64,000 nucleotides of DNA from Pseudomonas extremaustralis. GTDB taxonomy: Bacteria > Pseudomonadota > Gammaproteobacteria > Pseudomonadales > Pseudomonadaceae. Location: the NCBI RefSeq assembly GCF_900102035.1, contig NZ_LT629689.1, positions 5,676,501 through 5,740,500 of the forward strand, read 5' to 3'. Position numbers and translations under genes: made by a program. A model generated the notes under the pieces. The model was not told the DNA's origin and searched no databases. It was given only the letters and a program-made list of their open reading frames with translations. Below are positions 53,553 to 62,488 of this stretch, piece after piece. Each line of letters begins with the position of its first letter. Position 1 is the stretch's first letter.

Positions 53553-53834
53553 ATGGAAAGGGAAGATGAAAGAACAGCGATTGCTACGTCTGATGCGAGG
53601 GAGGCGGTACTGCGAATTAAGCAGGTAATTGGTCGTTTGGGAGTGGCGCGCTCTACGATATATGATTGGATGAATCCCAGGTCTCCAAGGCATGATCAGG
53701 AATTTCCTTTGCCAATAAGACTTTCGAGTGTAACTGGCAGGGGGGCAATTGGTTGGTTGGAGTCTGATATATGCCGATGGATTGAATCGAGGCTTTCAGT
53801 TGTCCCAGGGGGCGGAGGGGGGCGAAATGTTTGA
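53553..53834 (+). CDS. AlpA-like phage transcriptional activator
   Basis: A 93-residue winged/HTH protein: VLRIKQVIGRLGVARSTIYD, WMNPRSPRHDQEFPLPIRL, GAIGWLESDICRWIESRLSV is the AlpA pattern (recognition helix, then GWLxSDI-WI). AlpA activates integrase/excision genes in P4-like satellites and CP4-57. The first gene of the rightward arm, it overlaps the DUF3987 gene by 8 bases. It might bind the 15-bp palindromes of the cruciform, which is inference. Confidence 0.85.
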   Translation: MEREDERTAIATSDAREAVLRIKQVIGRLGVARSTIYDWMNPRSPRHDQEFPLPIRLSSVTGRGAIGWLESDICRWIESRLSVVPGGGGGRNV

Positions 53835-55257
53835 GTCAAAGGGTAAAGGCCTTCCCCCAATTAATAGCAAGTTTCCAGCAAGTTTGCAGTTTCCCCTCCT
53901 TAATTCAGCAATTGACGAGGTTGAAAGAAATATACAGTCTCCAAGGCCGTTAATATTTTTTGGGGCTTTGACTGCTATCTCAGTAGCGGCTCAGGGGAGG
54001 TTTGATGTGCGCAAGCCTATTGGGCAGTGTGTACCGCTGTCATTATTGATGCTGGCGATAGCTAGTTCAGGTGAGCGTAAGTCGTCTTCAGAAAACGTTT
54101 TCTTAGAGCCTGTTCGTGAGTTTCAAAAAACACAAGATGTTGTGTGGAGGGCGCAGCTAGGAGAGTGGGAAGTGAGGGATAAGATTTGGCTCGCTAAAAA
54201 CAAAGAGCTGTTAAAACGAGTTGAAAAGGCATCAAGTAGAGGTGAGTGTACTGAGCTAGTTGAGCAAGAGTTAATAGCGAATGCTTTGGTTCGTCCGGTT
54301 AGACCAAGGCAGTGCAAAATGATTTATGAGGACTCAACTTCGGAGGCGCTGTTTTGCGGGCTTTATCAAAACATTCCAACGGCAGGTATTATTTCAAGTG
54401 AAGGTGGTTTGAAGGGGCGGGCGTTTAACGATTTATCTAAGCAGAACGCAATGTGGAGCGGTGATCCAGTGGTGGTGGATCGTAAAACGGCGGAAAGCTA
54501 TGAGCTTCATGGGGCTAGATTGACTGTTTCATTTATGACGCAGCCTAGCGCTTTTAAGTCGTATATTGATTCCCATGGTGAGAAGTCTCGTGGGTCTGGG
54601 CTGTGGGCGCGCTTTTTGGTGTGTTTTCCTGAGTCAACTCAGGGGACAAGGGTTTTGAGCGGTGCAACAATTTCATGGGATCATATTAACAATTATGCAG
54701 GTCGATTAAAGGAATTACTTTCTTATAATTTAGGGCTTTTGCATTCCCCTAATCAAAAACGTAAGATAATTTCATTTGCTCCTGCGGCTTGCGAGAGATG
54801 GCTTCAGGTGTTTAATGATATCGAGTCAGAGATCAGGGAAGGTGGCAGATTTTATGCCGCGGGGGATCATGCCTCAAAATTGGCGGATAATATTGCACGG
54901 GTAGCGGCGTTGTTACATGTCTTTGAGGGGTTTGATAGTGATATATCGATTGAGACGTTGAATTTCGCAATCGACTTTTGTCTTTGGTGTTCCGATGAGT
55001 TTTATCGGTTATTTGTCCCTCCGAGGGAAATAGATTTAGATGTTTATGAATTGCGCGCGTGGTTTGACAAATATCGTGAGGATGGCTTTGAAAATGTGAG
55101 GAAGAATAGTATTCTTCAGTATGGGCCGCGAAGATTGAGAAGTAAGATACGTCTTGATGCAGCGCTGGACGAGCTTATTTCTCTAGGCGAAATTTCTTAT
55201 TCTGAACAAGGAAGTACGTTGGTGGTGGATTTTTCAAGGAGGGGGTACTTATTTTAG
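53827..55257 (+). CDS. DUF3987 (YfjI-like) replication-associated protein
   Basis: A 476-residue protein: SKFPASLQFPLLNSAIDEVE, ALTAISVAAQGRFDVRKPIG, LLMLAIASSGERKSSSENVF as the P-loop-like region, and SRGSGLWARFLVCFPESTQG. This is the DUF3987 arrangement seen in YfjI of satellite and prophage elements, often beside AlpA, where it is thought to act as a replicative primase/helicase-like protein. ATG at 53827 overlaps the AlpA stop. AT-rich relative to the chromosome. Confidence 0.82.
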   Translation: MFESKGKGLPPINSKFPASLQFPLLNSAIDEVERNIQSPRPLIFFGALTAISVAAQGRFDVRKPIGQCVPLSLLMLAIASSGERKSSSENVFLEPVREFQKTQDVVWRAQLGEWEVRDKIWLAKNKELLKRVEKASSRGECTELVEQELIANALVRPVRPRQCKMIYEDSTSEALFCGLYQNIPTAGIISSEGGLKGRAFNDLSKQNAMWSGDPVVVDRKTAESYELHGARLTVSFMTQPSAFKSYIDSHGEKSRGSGLWARFLVCFPESTQGTRVLSGATISWDHINNYAGRLKELLSYNLGLLHSPNQKRKIISFAPAACERWLQVFNDIESEIREGGRFYAAGDHASKLADNIARVAALLHVFEGFDSDISIETLNFAIDFCLWCSDEFYRLFVPPREIDLDVYELRAWFDKYREDGFENVRKNSILQYGPRRLRSKIRLDAALDELISLGEISYSEQGSTLVVDFSRRGYLF

Positions 55258-55322
55258 CTAGTGGTCTTTTCTCTTCTGCCGAGAAAGCTTTGAGACTGTA
55301 TTTTTCAAATAAAATTTATAAG

Positions 55323-55351
55323 GCCAGGGTCGTAGTACTCTGGCTTTTTTA
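55323..55351 (+). terminator. Rho-independent terminator of the AlpA-DUF3987 unit
   Basis: GCCAGGGT at 55323-55330 pairs with ACTCTGGC at 55337-55344 (one G-U) and is followed by TTTTTT. It lies 65 bases after the DUF3987 stop. Confidence 0.8.
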
Positions 55352-55363
55352 TATGCCCCTAAT

Positions 55364-56119
55364 TTAGCGTCGCTTTTTACGTAGTGCCTTGTATGTTTCC
55401 TGATTGCAGGTGTTGTGAATGAGCTCTTCGGTTATGAAGTTCTTTAGGTCTTTAATCGTTTCTTGTGCTTGGATTTCTGAGAGGTAACTTTGAAATTTCA
55501 TGCTGGTATAAATTGCTTCAATGGTTTCAGATTCGGTGCCCCATCCATTTTTCGGTGGGTTTTTCAGCAGTAGAGAGAAGTGATCTCTTATTTTTGATAT
55601 TTTTGATTCCTTCCGGTTTCCGCCTTCAGTTGCGCGTTCGCGCCTAAACTTTTCTTCGTCAATATGATTCTTGTAACCATCAAGGAATCCTAGTAAGTAG
55701 GATGCATGCGATATATAGATAAATGCTTTCTCTGTATTATTTTGTTCTACTTGTAGTTTTGCGCTTAGATAATAAACTTTTGCGTAGAAAAAATACAATT
55801 TAATTTTGCTTCTTTTTTCTTCGTCGTATGTGTTTGTCCAGCAGCTTAGAATGTCCTTCCATGTGATTTTTGGGGTTTCTAAAAACCTTGATATGCTCTG
55901 GTCTATGTGGCTGTTTAATTCCTTTGGCCAGTTTTTTTTCAGGGTCGCTCTGAGTATTAGGTGTGTGTGATTTAGTAAGTTGTTTAGTTTTTCTTCTTTT
56001 GCCTCTATTGGGTGAGGGAGAAGATTTTTACTTTTTTTCTTTAAAGGTTTATTTTTCGAATATAGAGAATTTAGAAGTTCGGTGAGAGTTTTATTGTCTT
56101 TCATTGTGTGGAGGCTCAT
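55364..56119 (-). CDS. AT-rich, lysine-rich hypothetical protein next to the integrase
   Basis: A 251-residue helical, strongly basic protein: TELLNSLYSKNKPLKKKSKN, LNSHIDQSISRFLETPKITW, FFYAKVYYLSAKLQVEQNNT, ISHASYLLGFLDGYKNHIDE and a tail ending ALRKKRR. No signal peptide, zinc site or catalytic motif is evident. Base composition is far from the Pseudomonas average. It is transcribed toward the DUF3987 terminator and sits between DUF3987 and the integrase, the usual cargo slot. Start at 56119 or an internal ATG at 56104; neither has a strong ribosome site. Not recognised. Confidence 0.65.
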   Translation of the reverse strand: MSLHTMKDNKTLTELLNSLYSKNKPLKKKSKNLLPHPIEAKEEKLNNLLNHTHLILRATLKKNWPKELNSHIDQSISRFLETPKITWKDILSCWTNTYDEEKRSKIKLYFFYAKVYYLSAKLQVEQNNTEKAFIYISHASYLLGFLDGYKNHIDEEKFRRERATEGGNRKESKISKIRDHFSLLLKNPPKNGWGTESETIEAIYTSMKFQSYLSEIQAQETIKDLKNFITEELIHNTCNQETYKALRKKRR

Positions 56120-56133
56120 TTATGAATTGTAGG

Positions 56134-57330
56134 CTATGGTAAGGATAAAAAAACAGCCCAGTCCGCCATTAGAGCACGGCGTTTTTCTAGAAAGTCTGAA
56201 CGCGAGTAAGCCCCTTCTGTTTGATCCCTCTCATCGTGAGCCAGCGCCATTTCACAGACTTCACGTGGGTAGTGTGTGCATTCGCCAGCCCAATCACGAA
56301 ATGAAGATCGAAAGCCATGGCGAGTGATGTGCTCGTACCCCATGTCGTGCAGGAGGGTTCTGATAGCATTTGCATGCATCACCCCTGTCTTGCCTTGGCC
56401 TGGGAACAGAAAGGGACTTCCTTCGTCTCGCAGAATACTCTTCACAAGCTTTACCACTTCTTCGGCAAGCGGGATTACGAAAGCTACTCGCATCTTCATT
56501 CGCTCATCTGGCAGTGACCAAGTGCATGCTTCCAAATCAAACTCATCCCAACGAGCGAACCTAATCATGTGGGCGCGTGCGCTGGTCATGATCAGCAGTT
56601 GAGCGGCCCAAGACGGAGGTGTGGCGTTTACCCTAAGCTTTACCATCAGTTCCGGCACTTCCTGCCAGCGCATTGCTTCGAAGTGCTCACGCTTCCGAGC
56701 CTTCCTCTTTTCAGAGCGGCTCAACAGATTGTCTAAGTGCCCGCGCCAGCGAGCAGGGTTCTCACCTTGTCGCAGGTTACGTGCCTTGGCTGCGTCCAGG
56801 ACTTGTTCTATTTGTCCACGTACCTCGTCAGCCGTTCTGGTCTTGGTGGCCCAGATGGGTTGCAATATCTTAAGTACTTCGGGAGTACCTATGTCTTCGG
56901 CTGAAAGCTTGCCTATGTGATCAAACGCATACAGCTCCAGCTTCCGCAGCCACCCTTTACGCCACTTTTCCGACCACGCCGCGCCGTGAGCATCACGGTA
57001 TTGCTTTGCGAGCGTCTCGAATTTTAGTTGCTTGGCTTCACTTGCACGCTGGGCTTCCCGTTGAGCGGCGCGCTCTATATCTCTGGCTATCAGGGGATCA
57101 ATGCCATCACTTAGTTGGCTGCGTTTAGCGCTGGCGTCTTGTCTGGCTTTCTTGAGACTCACCTCAGGGAATGAGCCTAGGCCCATCTCTCTGCGACGGC
57201 CCGCCAGCTGGAAGCGAAGCAGCCAGGATTTACGCCCGGTAGATTTGACGACCAAGCGAAGCCCATCACCATCTTCATAGGTGCCGGGTTCGGTCAGATT
57301 TTCGACTTGTTTCGGATTCAGTTTACCCAT
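56134..57330 (-). CDS. P4-type tyrosine integrase (site-specific recombinase)
   Basis: A 398-residue integrase: N-terminal DUF4102 arm-binding part (LTEPGTYEDGDGLRLVVKST), core-binding part (WRKGWLRKLELYAFDHIGKL), catalytic part with R (TSARAHMIRFARWDEFDL), HGFR (ITRHGFRSSFRDWAGE), H (MALAHDERDQTEG) and Tyr in AYSRSDFLEKRRALM. It is intact. The ATG at 57330 matches the family start. It integrates and excises the element. No tRNA is visible at either side, so the attachment site is not clear. Confidence 0.93.
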   Translation of the reverse strand: MGKLNPKQVENLTEPGTYEDGDGLRLVVKSTGRKSWLLRFQLAGRRREMGLGSFPEVSLKKARQDASAKRSQLSDGIDPLIARDIERAAQREAQRASEAKQLKFETLAKQYRDAHGAAWSEKWRKGWLRKLELYAFDHIGKLSAEDIGTPEVLKILQPIWATKTRTADEVRGQIEQVLDAAKARNLRQGENPARWRGHLDNLLSRSEKRKARKREHFEAMRWQEVPELMVKLRVNATPPSWAAQLLIMTSARAHMIRFARWDEFDLEACTWSLPDERMKMRVAFVIPLAEEVVKLVKSILRDEGSPFLFPGQGKTGVMHANAIRTLLHDMGYEHITRHGFRSSFRDWAGECTHYPREVCEMALAHDERDQTEGAYSRSDFLEKRRALMADWAVFLSLP

Positions 57331-57496
57331 TGGATTTCCCCTGTCGCCCGTTTTGTCCCCCCACCTGTCCCCCCACTTCATCGTCGGATGAGGTCGAATG
57401 GCTTTGAACGCCATCGGACAGGGGAATGCTTGAAACTCCCGGAATAGCTACGCTATCAGTAAGATTCTTGGATGGGGTAGGATTATTTCGGACAAT

Positions 57497-57521
57497 TAAA
57501 AAGCCGGCTTGTGGCCGGCTT
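57497..57521 (-). terminator. Rho-independent terminator (minus strand)
   Basis: AAGCCGGC (57501-57508) and GCCGGCTT (57514-57521) pair across TTGTG. On the minus strand the stem is followed by TTTTTAATTG. It lies past the end of the repressor gene at 57702 and separates it from the integrase. Confidence 0.75.
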
Positions 57522-57701
57522 CTCGGGGACTGCCTCAGCTTGTTTTTGACAAGCCTCACCAGCCTTCAAATCGCTCAGCCCACGTTGCGTCGGGCTGAAT
57601 AGTCGGGGCATCTGCGGGTGTTTTTCCGCATCGCCGGACAGGGTGGATAGCGCAAAGCTACCCCCTTGCCAAATGTGCGGCGGATGATACGCACATTCAC
57701 T

Positions 57702-58472
57702 TCAAATGCCCACCTCGGGATCGGATTTAGAGCCTTCCCAGCCCAACAGGTGCTCATCCAGCGGTACCGGTCGACGGTTGTTCAGTGTGGACCACCAGAA
57801 TACCCACCCCACGATCAGGAAGTTCTGTTCGAACCGTTGCTCATAGGTCAGGTATTCGTCCGGGTGTTCGCTGGCATTGTGGCTGCGCATGCGCAAGCCG
57901 CCACCTGGCCGGTTGTAGAGGTATTTGATGCGCAGCATGCCGTCGTGTTCGACGGCGTAGATTTCGCCGTCGACGATTTGGGTGCGGCCTCCGTCGATGG
58001 CGAGGGTGGCGCCTTGTTGGATGATGTCGGTCATGCTGTTGTCGACCATGTAGGCGCCTACCGCGCGGTCGGGGTTGACGTTGAGGGTTTCGAGGGCGTT
58101 CAGGGAGATGCGGATGCATTCAATGGAGGTGAAGGTGGAGTGGAGAGGGATCTCCACGTCGAGTTTTTCCGGGGGGCAGACGGGGCCTGTGAGGTATTTG
58201 CCTGTGTCTTCGCGGGCAGGGAGTCCTTTCCTGGTGTCCGGGCCTTCCAGCAGGAAGTTGGCCGGTGGGTGTTTGGGGCCTTCGCCAGTGCGCAGCCAAC
58301 GGCTTGAGACGCACAGCAGTTCTGCGATCTCGTTGAGTCGGCCCATGGGTACACCGCGCTTGAACCAGTTGTTCACGTGTTGAGGCGTGACACCGCGGTT
58401 CTTGGCGAAGTCGGAGGCGGAAAGATGAACTTCCCGTAGTAGCGCTTTTAAGCGATCACCTGATGTATTCAT
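57702..58472 (-). CDS. LexA/CI-like repressor with HTH and S24 peptidase domain
   Basis: A 256-residue protein: HTH at about residues 10-40 (ALLREVHLSASDFAKNRGVT), then an S24 peptidase domain with Ser146 (VDNSMTDIIQQGATLAIDGG) and Lys183 (GMLRIKYLYNRPGG) in catalytic positions. No Ala-Gly or Cys-Gly dipeptide is visible in the linker between residues 60 and 145, where LexA/CI proteins cut themselves. Control by DNA damage is therefore uncertain. It may be a prophage remnant or the regulator of a bacteriocin locus. It stands alone between island and ppa. Confidence 0.85.
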   Translation of the reverse strand: MNTSGDRLKALLREVHLSASDFAKNRGVTPQHVNNWFKRGVPMGRLNEIAELLCVSSRWLRTGEGPKHPPANFLLEGPDTRKGLPAREDTGKYLTGPVCPPEKLDVEIPLHSTFTSIECIRISLNALETLNVNPDRAVGAYMVDNSMTDIIQQGATLAIDGGRTQIVDGEIYAVEHDGMLRIKYLYNRPGGGLRMRSHNASEHPDEYLTYEQRFEQNFLIVGWVFWWSTLNNRRPVPLDEHLLGWEGSKSDPEVGI

Positions 58473-58627
58473 AAACGCAGAGCTTACTGGCGGGTAAAAC
58501 AGATCAAATAAACTATGCGTTGAGTTGTGCGTGTAGGTTTTTGCTTAGTTGTAGCCTGGCCCTACTTATTGGCAGTTAAATTAAACGACGTTTATAAAAT
58601 ATTGAACTTGGCGTTGATTTTTTTCCA

Positions 58628-58658
58628 CAAAAAAGCCCCGATTATTCGGGGCTTTTTT
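58628..58658. terminator. Bidirectional terminator downstream of ppa
   Basis: AAAAAAGCCCCGA and TCGGGGCTTTTTT flank a short loop. A/T tracts on both sides allow it to serve both strands. It lies 28 bases beyond the ppa stop. Confidence 0.85.
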
Positions 58659-58685
58659 AATTGCCGGGGCAATGAGGAATCGGTA

Positions 58686-59213
58686 TCAGCCTTTGTAGGC
58701 AGCGACCGACTTCAGGATCTCGGCACGGGCGGCGTCTGCGTTGCCCCAACCGTCGATCTTCACCCATTTGCCTTTTTCGAGGTCTTTGTAGTTCTCGAAG
58801 AAGTGTTTGATCTGTTCCAGCAGCAGTGGCGGCAGGTCGGTGTATTCCTTCACGTCCACGTACAGCTGGGACAGCTTGTCGTGGGGGACCGCGATCACTT
58901 TGGCATCGCCGCCGCCGTCGTCGGTCATGTTCAGGATGCCGACTGGACGGGCGCGGATCACCGAGCCAGGCGTCACTGGGTAAGGGGTCACGACCAGCAC
59001 GTCGAGGGGGTCACCGTCGTCGGCCAGGGTGTTGGGGATGAAACCGTAGTTGGCCGGGTAGAACATCGGGGTGGCCATGAACCGGTCAACGAACAGGCAG
59101 TCGCTGTCTTTGTCGATTTCGTATTTGATCGGCGCGTGGTTGGCCGGAATCTCGATGGCGACGTAGATGTCGTTCGGCAGGTCTTTGCCAGCCGGAATCT
59201 TGCTGTAGCTCAT
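58686..59213 (-). CDS. ppa: Inorganic pyrophosphatase
   Basis: A 175-residue type I pyrophosphatase: [40 protein letters not shown], the signature [11 protein letters not shown] and [20 protein letters not shown]. Family-standard start at 59213. It hydrolyses PPi to 2 Pi in the cytoplasm and is a core gene. Confidence 0.97.
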   Translation of the reverse strand: MSYSKIPAGKDLPNDIYVAIEIPANHAPIKYEIDKDSDCLFVDRFMATPMFYPANYGFIPNTLADDGDPLDVLVVTPYPVTPGSVIRARPVGILNMTDDGGGDAKVIAVPHDKLSQLYVDVKEYTDLPPLLLEQIKHFFENYKDLEKGKWVKIDGWGNADAARAEILKSVAAYKG

Positions 59214-59321
59214 TGGGCGTTGCCCCCGTAGTTGGCCATATGACATGGCCGGATTGGCCTAAAAGTGGCGGCGATTATAGGCATATTCTGACGCCGATGC
59301 CATGCGTCAGACGTCGTACGG

Positions 59322-60137
59322 TCATTCGCCTTGCGGCTGATAACGCGGGTCGTGCGCTTGCAGCTGGGTGAGGCGGGCCAGAGGGTCCTGGCGGTAAAAA
59401 TGGCTGAGTTGCGCGTAGACCTGTGGATAACTTTCCATCAGTAAATCCGGGGCGCTGAAAAAATATTCGCTGGTGACGGCAAAGAATTCGGCCGGGTTTT
59501 CGGCGGCATAGGGGTCAATGGCGGTCTTGGCATGGGGGTGGGCGTCGAGCTTGCGATTGAGGTCGTCAAACGCGCCTTGCATCACGCTGGCCCATTCCTG
59601 CACATGCATGTCGTGATGCAACGGCGGCAGGCCGTTGGCGCTGCCGTTGAGCATGTCGAGTTTGTGGGCCAGCTCGTGGATCACCAGGTTGTAGCCTTCC
59701 CAGTGGCCGCTGGCCATTACGCCGGGCCAGGCGAGGATGATCGGGCCCTGTTGCCAGGCTTCGCCACTGTGCTCGCCCTCCCACTCATGCTCGACGCCGC
59801 TGGCATCGCGATGGCGCTGGGGGCTCAGGAAGTCGTCGGGGTACAGCACGATTTCGTGGAAACCCTGGTACCAGTCGAGGTCGCCGAGGTTCATCAGCGG
59901 CAGTTGCGCCTGGGCGGCCAGGAGCAGGCGTTGCTCCTGGTGCAGTTCGACGCCGGGCAGGGCGGTGAGGTGTTTTTCGGCGAGGAAGATCACGCAGGCT
60001 TCACGCAGCCACTGGTCCTGCTCGGCGCTGATGCCGTCGAGAAAGGTCAGGTGGTGACGCACCCGCTGCCAGGTGTCGTCGGCAATCGGGTGCTTGGCCA
60101 GCAGGCGCCGGCGACGCCAGGCGCTGAGGGACCACAT
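59322..60137 (-). CDS. mtfA: Zinc-dependent peptidase, MtfA family (M90)
   Basis: A 271-residue protein with the zinc motif HELAH in NLVIHELAHKLDMLNG and a later acidic NPAEFFAVTSEYFFSAPDLL, the MtfA/M90 pattern. MtfA of E. coli binds the Mlc repressor and has aminopeptidase activity; this family link does not establish that function in Pseudomonas. It is immediately upstream of the DedA gene stop, 6 bases apart, on the same strand. Confidence 0.9.
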   Translation of the reverse strand: MWSLSAWRRRRLLAKHPIADDTWQRVRHHLTFLDGISAEQDQWLREACVIFLAEKHLTALPGVELHQEQRLLLAAQAQLPLMNLGDLDWYQGFHEIVLYPDDFLSPQRHRDASGVEHEWEGEHSGEAWQQGPIILAWPGVMASGHWEGYNLVIHELAHKLDMLNGSANGLPPLHHDMHVQEWASVMQGAFDDLNRKLDAHPHAKTAIDPYAAENPAEFFAVTSEYFFSAPDLLMESYPQVYAQLSHFYRQDPLARLTQLQAHDPRYQPQGE

Positions 60138-60143
60138 CGCAGG

Positions 60144-60800
60144 TTACTGCGGCTTGGCTTCGGAGGATGCGCGGCCAAAACGGCTGCGGAACACGCTGAT
60201 GATCATCGGCACCAGGGACAGCAAGATGATGAACACGACCAGCAGCGACAGGTTTTTCTTGATGAACGGTACGTTGCCGAAGAAGTAGCCCAAGGTCACC
60301 AGGCCGCCCACCCAGAAGACGGTACCCAGCACGCTGAAGCCGAAGAACCGTGGGTACGGCATTTTGGCGATACCGGCGACGAACGGTGCAAAGGTGCGCA
60401 GGATCGGCAAGAAGCGCGCCAGGGTTACGGTTTTGCCGCCGTGCTTGTCATAGAAATCGTGGGTTTTTTGCAGGTAGTCGCGGCGGAATATTTTCGAGTT
60501 CGGGTTGCTGAACAAGCGTTCCCCGGCGGTTCGTCCGATCACGTAGTTGGTGCTGTCGCCGAGGATCGCCGCCAACATCAACAGGCCCGCGAGCAATACC
60601 GGGTCCATGCCGCCGCCGGCGGCCACCGCACCGGCGATGAACAGCAACGAATCACCGGGCAGGAACGGCATGACCACCAGGCCGGTTTCGCAAAAAATCA
60701 CCAGAAACAGAATGGCGTAGATCCACAGACCATAATTGGTTACCAGCAGGTCGAGGTACACGTCGAGATGCAGGATAAGGTCAAGCGGGTTGAAATCCAT
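60144..60800 (-). CDS. DedA-family inner-membrane protein
   Basis: A 218-residue protein with about five membrane segments: CETGLVVMPFLPGDSLLFIA, GAVAAGGGMDPVLLAGLLML, TVTLARFLPILRTFAPFVAG and GTVFWVGGLVTLGYFFGNVP. The E-G-x7-PGD and R-F-P-x-R-T motifs are hallmark DedA residues. DedA proteins flip lipid carriers and support envelope homeostasis. ATG at 60800 follows AGGTGCC. Confidence 0.93.
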   Translation of the reverse strand: MDFNPLDLILHLDVYLDLLVTNYGLWIYAILFLVIFCETGLVVMPFLPGDSLLFIAGAVAAGGGMDPVLLAGLLMLAAILGDSTNYVIGRTAGERLFSNPNSKIFRRDYLQKTHDFYDKHGGKTVTLARFLPILRTFAPFVAGIAKMPYPRFFGFSVLGTVFWVGGLVTLGYFFGNVPFIKKNLSLLVVFIILLSLVPMIISVFRSRFGRASSEAKPQ

Positions 60801-61103
60801 GGATGGCACCTGTGTGAATGGCCCGGCTCAGCGGGCCTGTGCGGAGGCTCGGGTAATAAGGCTACACAGTGTATGCCGCATTTCTTACAACCCTGAAAGG
60901 TCCGCATTATACGGATTGAGAAGTGAAAAACGTGTGGGTTTTGTAGCGAGGAATGTCGTGGTACCCATCTCCCGGGTGCTACAAACCTGACTGTGCGAGG
61001 GCGCTTGCTCCCGATAGCACAGTGTCAGTTATAAATAGTCCGACTGACGCACCGCCATCGGGAGCAAGCCCCCTCCAACAGGGGGATTTATGGTGTCTGC
61101 AGG
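60801..61103. other. Spacer holding a REPIN-like element
   Basis: No gene is seen. The right part carries the inverted REP pair at 60996-61076. The left part has only a short basic stretch without a start context. Confidence 0.6.
60996..61076. repeat. REPIN (inverted REP doublet)
   Basis: GAGGGCGCTTGCTCCCGAT (60997-61015) and its near-complement ATCGGGAGCAAGCCCCCTC (61057-61075) form two REP units facing each other across about 40 bases. This is the REPIN layout typical of P. fluorescens. Confidence 0.75.
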
Positions 61104-61562
61104 TCAGTCTTCGCTGATCGGCAAGGTGTAGTTCTTGAACTCGGTGTCCTCGCGAAAGCCGATCGACTCGTAGGTCTTCTGGGCCACTTGGTTGTTACTG
61201 CTGGTCGATACCCGTAGCCGCACCGCGTGGGTGTCCTTGGCCATTTTCTTCGCCGTGCGGATCAAGTTATCCGCCACCAACTGCCGGCGGGCATCTTCGG
61301 CGACATAGATGTCGTTGAGAATCCACACCCGTTTGAGCGACAGCGAGGAAAAGCTCGGGTACAGCTGACAGAACCCAAGCAGTTTTTTGTCGTCGTCGTC
61401 GGGCAGGGCCAGGTAGATCACCGACTCCTTGCGGCGCAGGCGCTTTTCCAGGAAGGCCCGCGATGAGTCGGGGAAGGGCAGGGCCCCATAGAACTCGCGG
61501 TATTTGACGAACAGGGGGGTCAACAGGTCCAGGTGTTCCAGGGTCGCTTGAGTGATCCGCAT
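61104..61562 (-). CDS. GNAT-family N-acetyltransferase
   Basis: A 152-residue acetyltransferase: LLGFCQLYPSFSSLSLKRVW, ILNDIYVAEDARRQLVADNL as the acetyl-CoA loop (R-R-Q-x-V/G-A), and RLRVSTSSNNQVAQKTYESI, GFREDTEF. The ATG at 61562 gives the family start. Substrate unknown. Confidence 0.9.
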   Translation of the reverse strand: MRITQATLEHLDLLTPLFVKYREFYGALPFPDSSRAFLEKRLRRKESVIYLALPDDDDKKLLGFCQLYPSFSSLSLKRVWILNDIYVAEDARRQLVADNLIRTAKKMAKDTHAVRLRVSTSSNNQVAQKTYESIGFREDTEFKNYTLPISED

Positions 61563-61654
61563 GCCAGGCCTCAACTTCCAGATGGTGTATGACCACGCGA
61601 GCGGCCGTGACTCGATGCTGCCTAAAGACACGAAAAAGCGCAATCGTGCAGGGA

Positions 61655-62488
61655 TCAGTCCTTGGGCGAGCTGAGTAGGAAATTGCCCTTCATCAAGTCG
61701 GGGTCGTCGGATTCAATCGTTTGAACCTCGGCCTCGTCCTTCAGATTGACCCCCGACAGCTGCCGGCGACACGCCTCTCGCATCAAGTACAGCAGGCGAT
61801 GGGCCGCCATGCCATAACTCAAGCCTTCCAACCGCACGTTGGAGATGCAGTTGCGGTAGGCATCGGTCAGGCCGACCTTGGGGTTATAGGTGAAATACAG
61901 CCCCAGGCTGTCCGGCGAACTGAGCCCCGGCCGCTCGCCGATCAGGATCACCACCATCTTCGCGCCCAGCAATTGACCGATCTCATCGGCCACCGCCACA
62001 CGGCCCTGTTCCACCAGAATCACCGGCGACAAGGACCACCTTTCGGCGTGGGTCTGTTCCTCCATGCGCGTCAGAAACGGCAAGGTATGTTTATGCACCG
62101 CCAGCGCCGACAGACCGTCGGCCACCACCACCGCCAGGTCCACGCCGCCGGGGTTGGCCACGGCGTAGTCACGAAGACGCTGGGCCGATTCATCACTCAA
62201 GCGCCGCCCCAGGTCCGGGCGTTGCAGGTAGCTGTGCCGGTCGTTGGCGGCGCTGTGCAGCAACAGGCTGTCACGTCCGCGCTCGGCCAGTTGGCTGCCG
62301 AGGCCGGCGTGGTCGAAGGGCAAGTGCACCGCGTCCCGCGCCTGGGCGTGGGCGAACTGGAAGTCCAGTTGCGCACTGGTGGGGATGCTTGTGCCGGTGC
62401 GACCGAGGGCAATGCGCGCTGGGGTGAGGCGGCGCAATTGCAGCCACGGGTTGTCAGGAAGTTCTGGTTGCACGGTCGGCTCCTTCAT
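61655..62488 (-). CDS. eutC: Ethanolamine ammonia-lyase small subunit
   Basis: A 277-residue Eut[52 protein letters not shown] [28 protein letters not shown]-type [12 protein letters not shown], and [20 protein letters not shown]. It forms the adenosylcobalamin-dependent lyase with EutB, converting ethanolamine to acetaldehyde and ammonia. The ATG overlaps the eutB stop by 4 bases (ATGA), so they are coupled. Confidence 0.95.
   Translation of the reverse strand: MKEPTVQPELPDNPWLQLRRLTPARIALGRTGTSIPTSAQLDFQFAHAQARDAVHLPFDHAGLGSQLAERGRDSLLLHSAANDRHSYLQRPDLGRRLSDESAQRLRDYAVANPGGVDLAVVVADGLSALAVHKHTLPFLTRMEEQTHAERWSLSPVILVEQGRVAVADEIGQLLGAKMVVILIGERPGLSSPDSLGLYFTYNPKVGLTDAYRNCISNVRLEGLSYGMAAHRLLYLMREACRRQLSGVNLKDEAEVQTIESDDPDLMKGNFLLSSPKD

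Noticed and set aside
59532..60896. 454-codon plus-strand open frame antisense to mtfA and dedA
   Set aside because: It mirrors two clear core genes on the minus strand, has His/Gln/Val-rich composition typical of antisense frames in high-GC DNA, and has no ribosome site or family motif.
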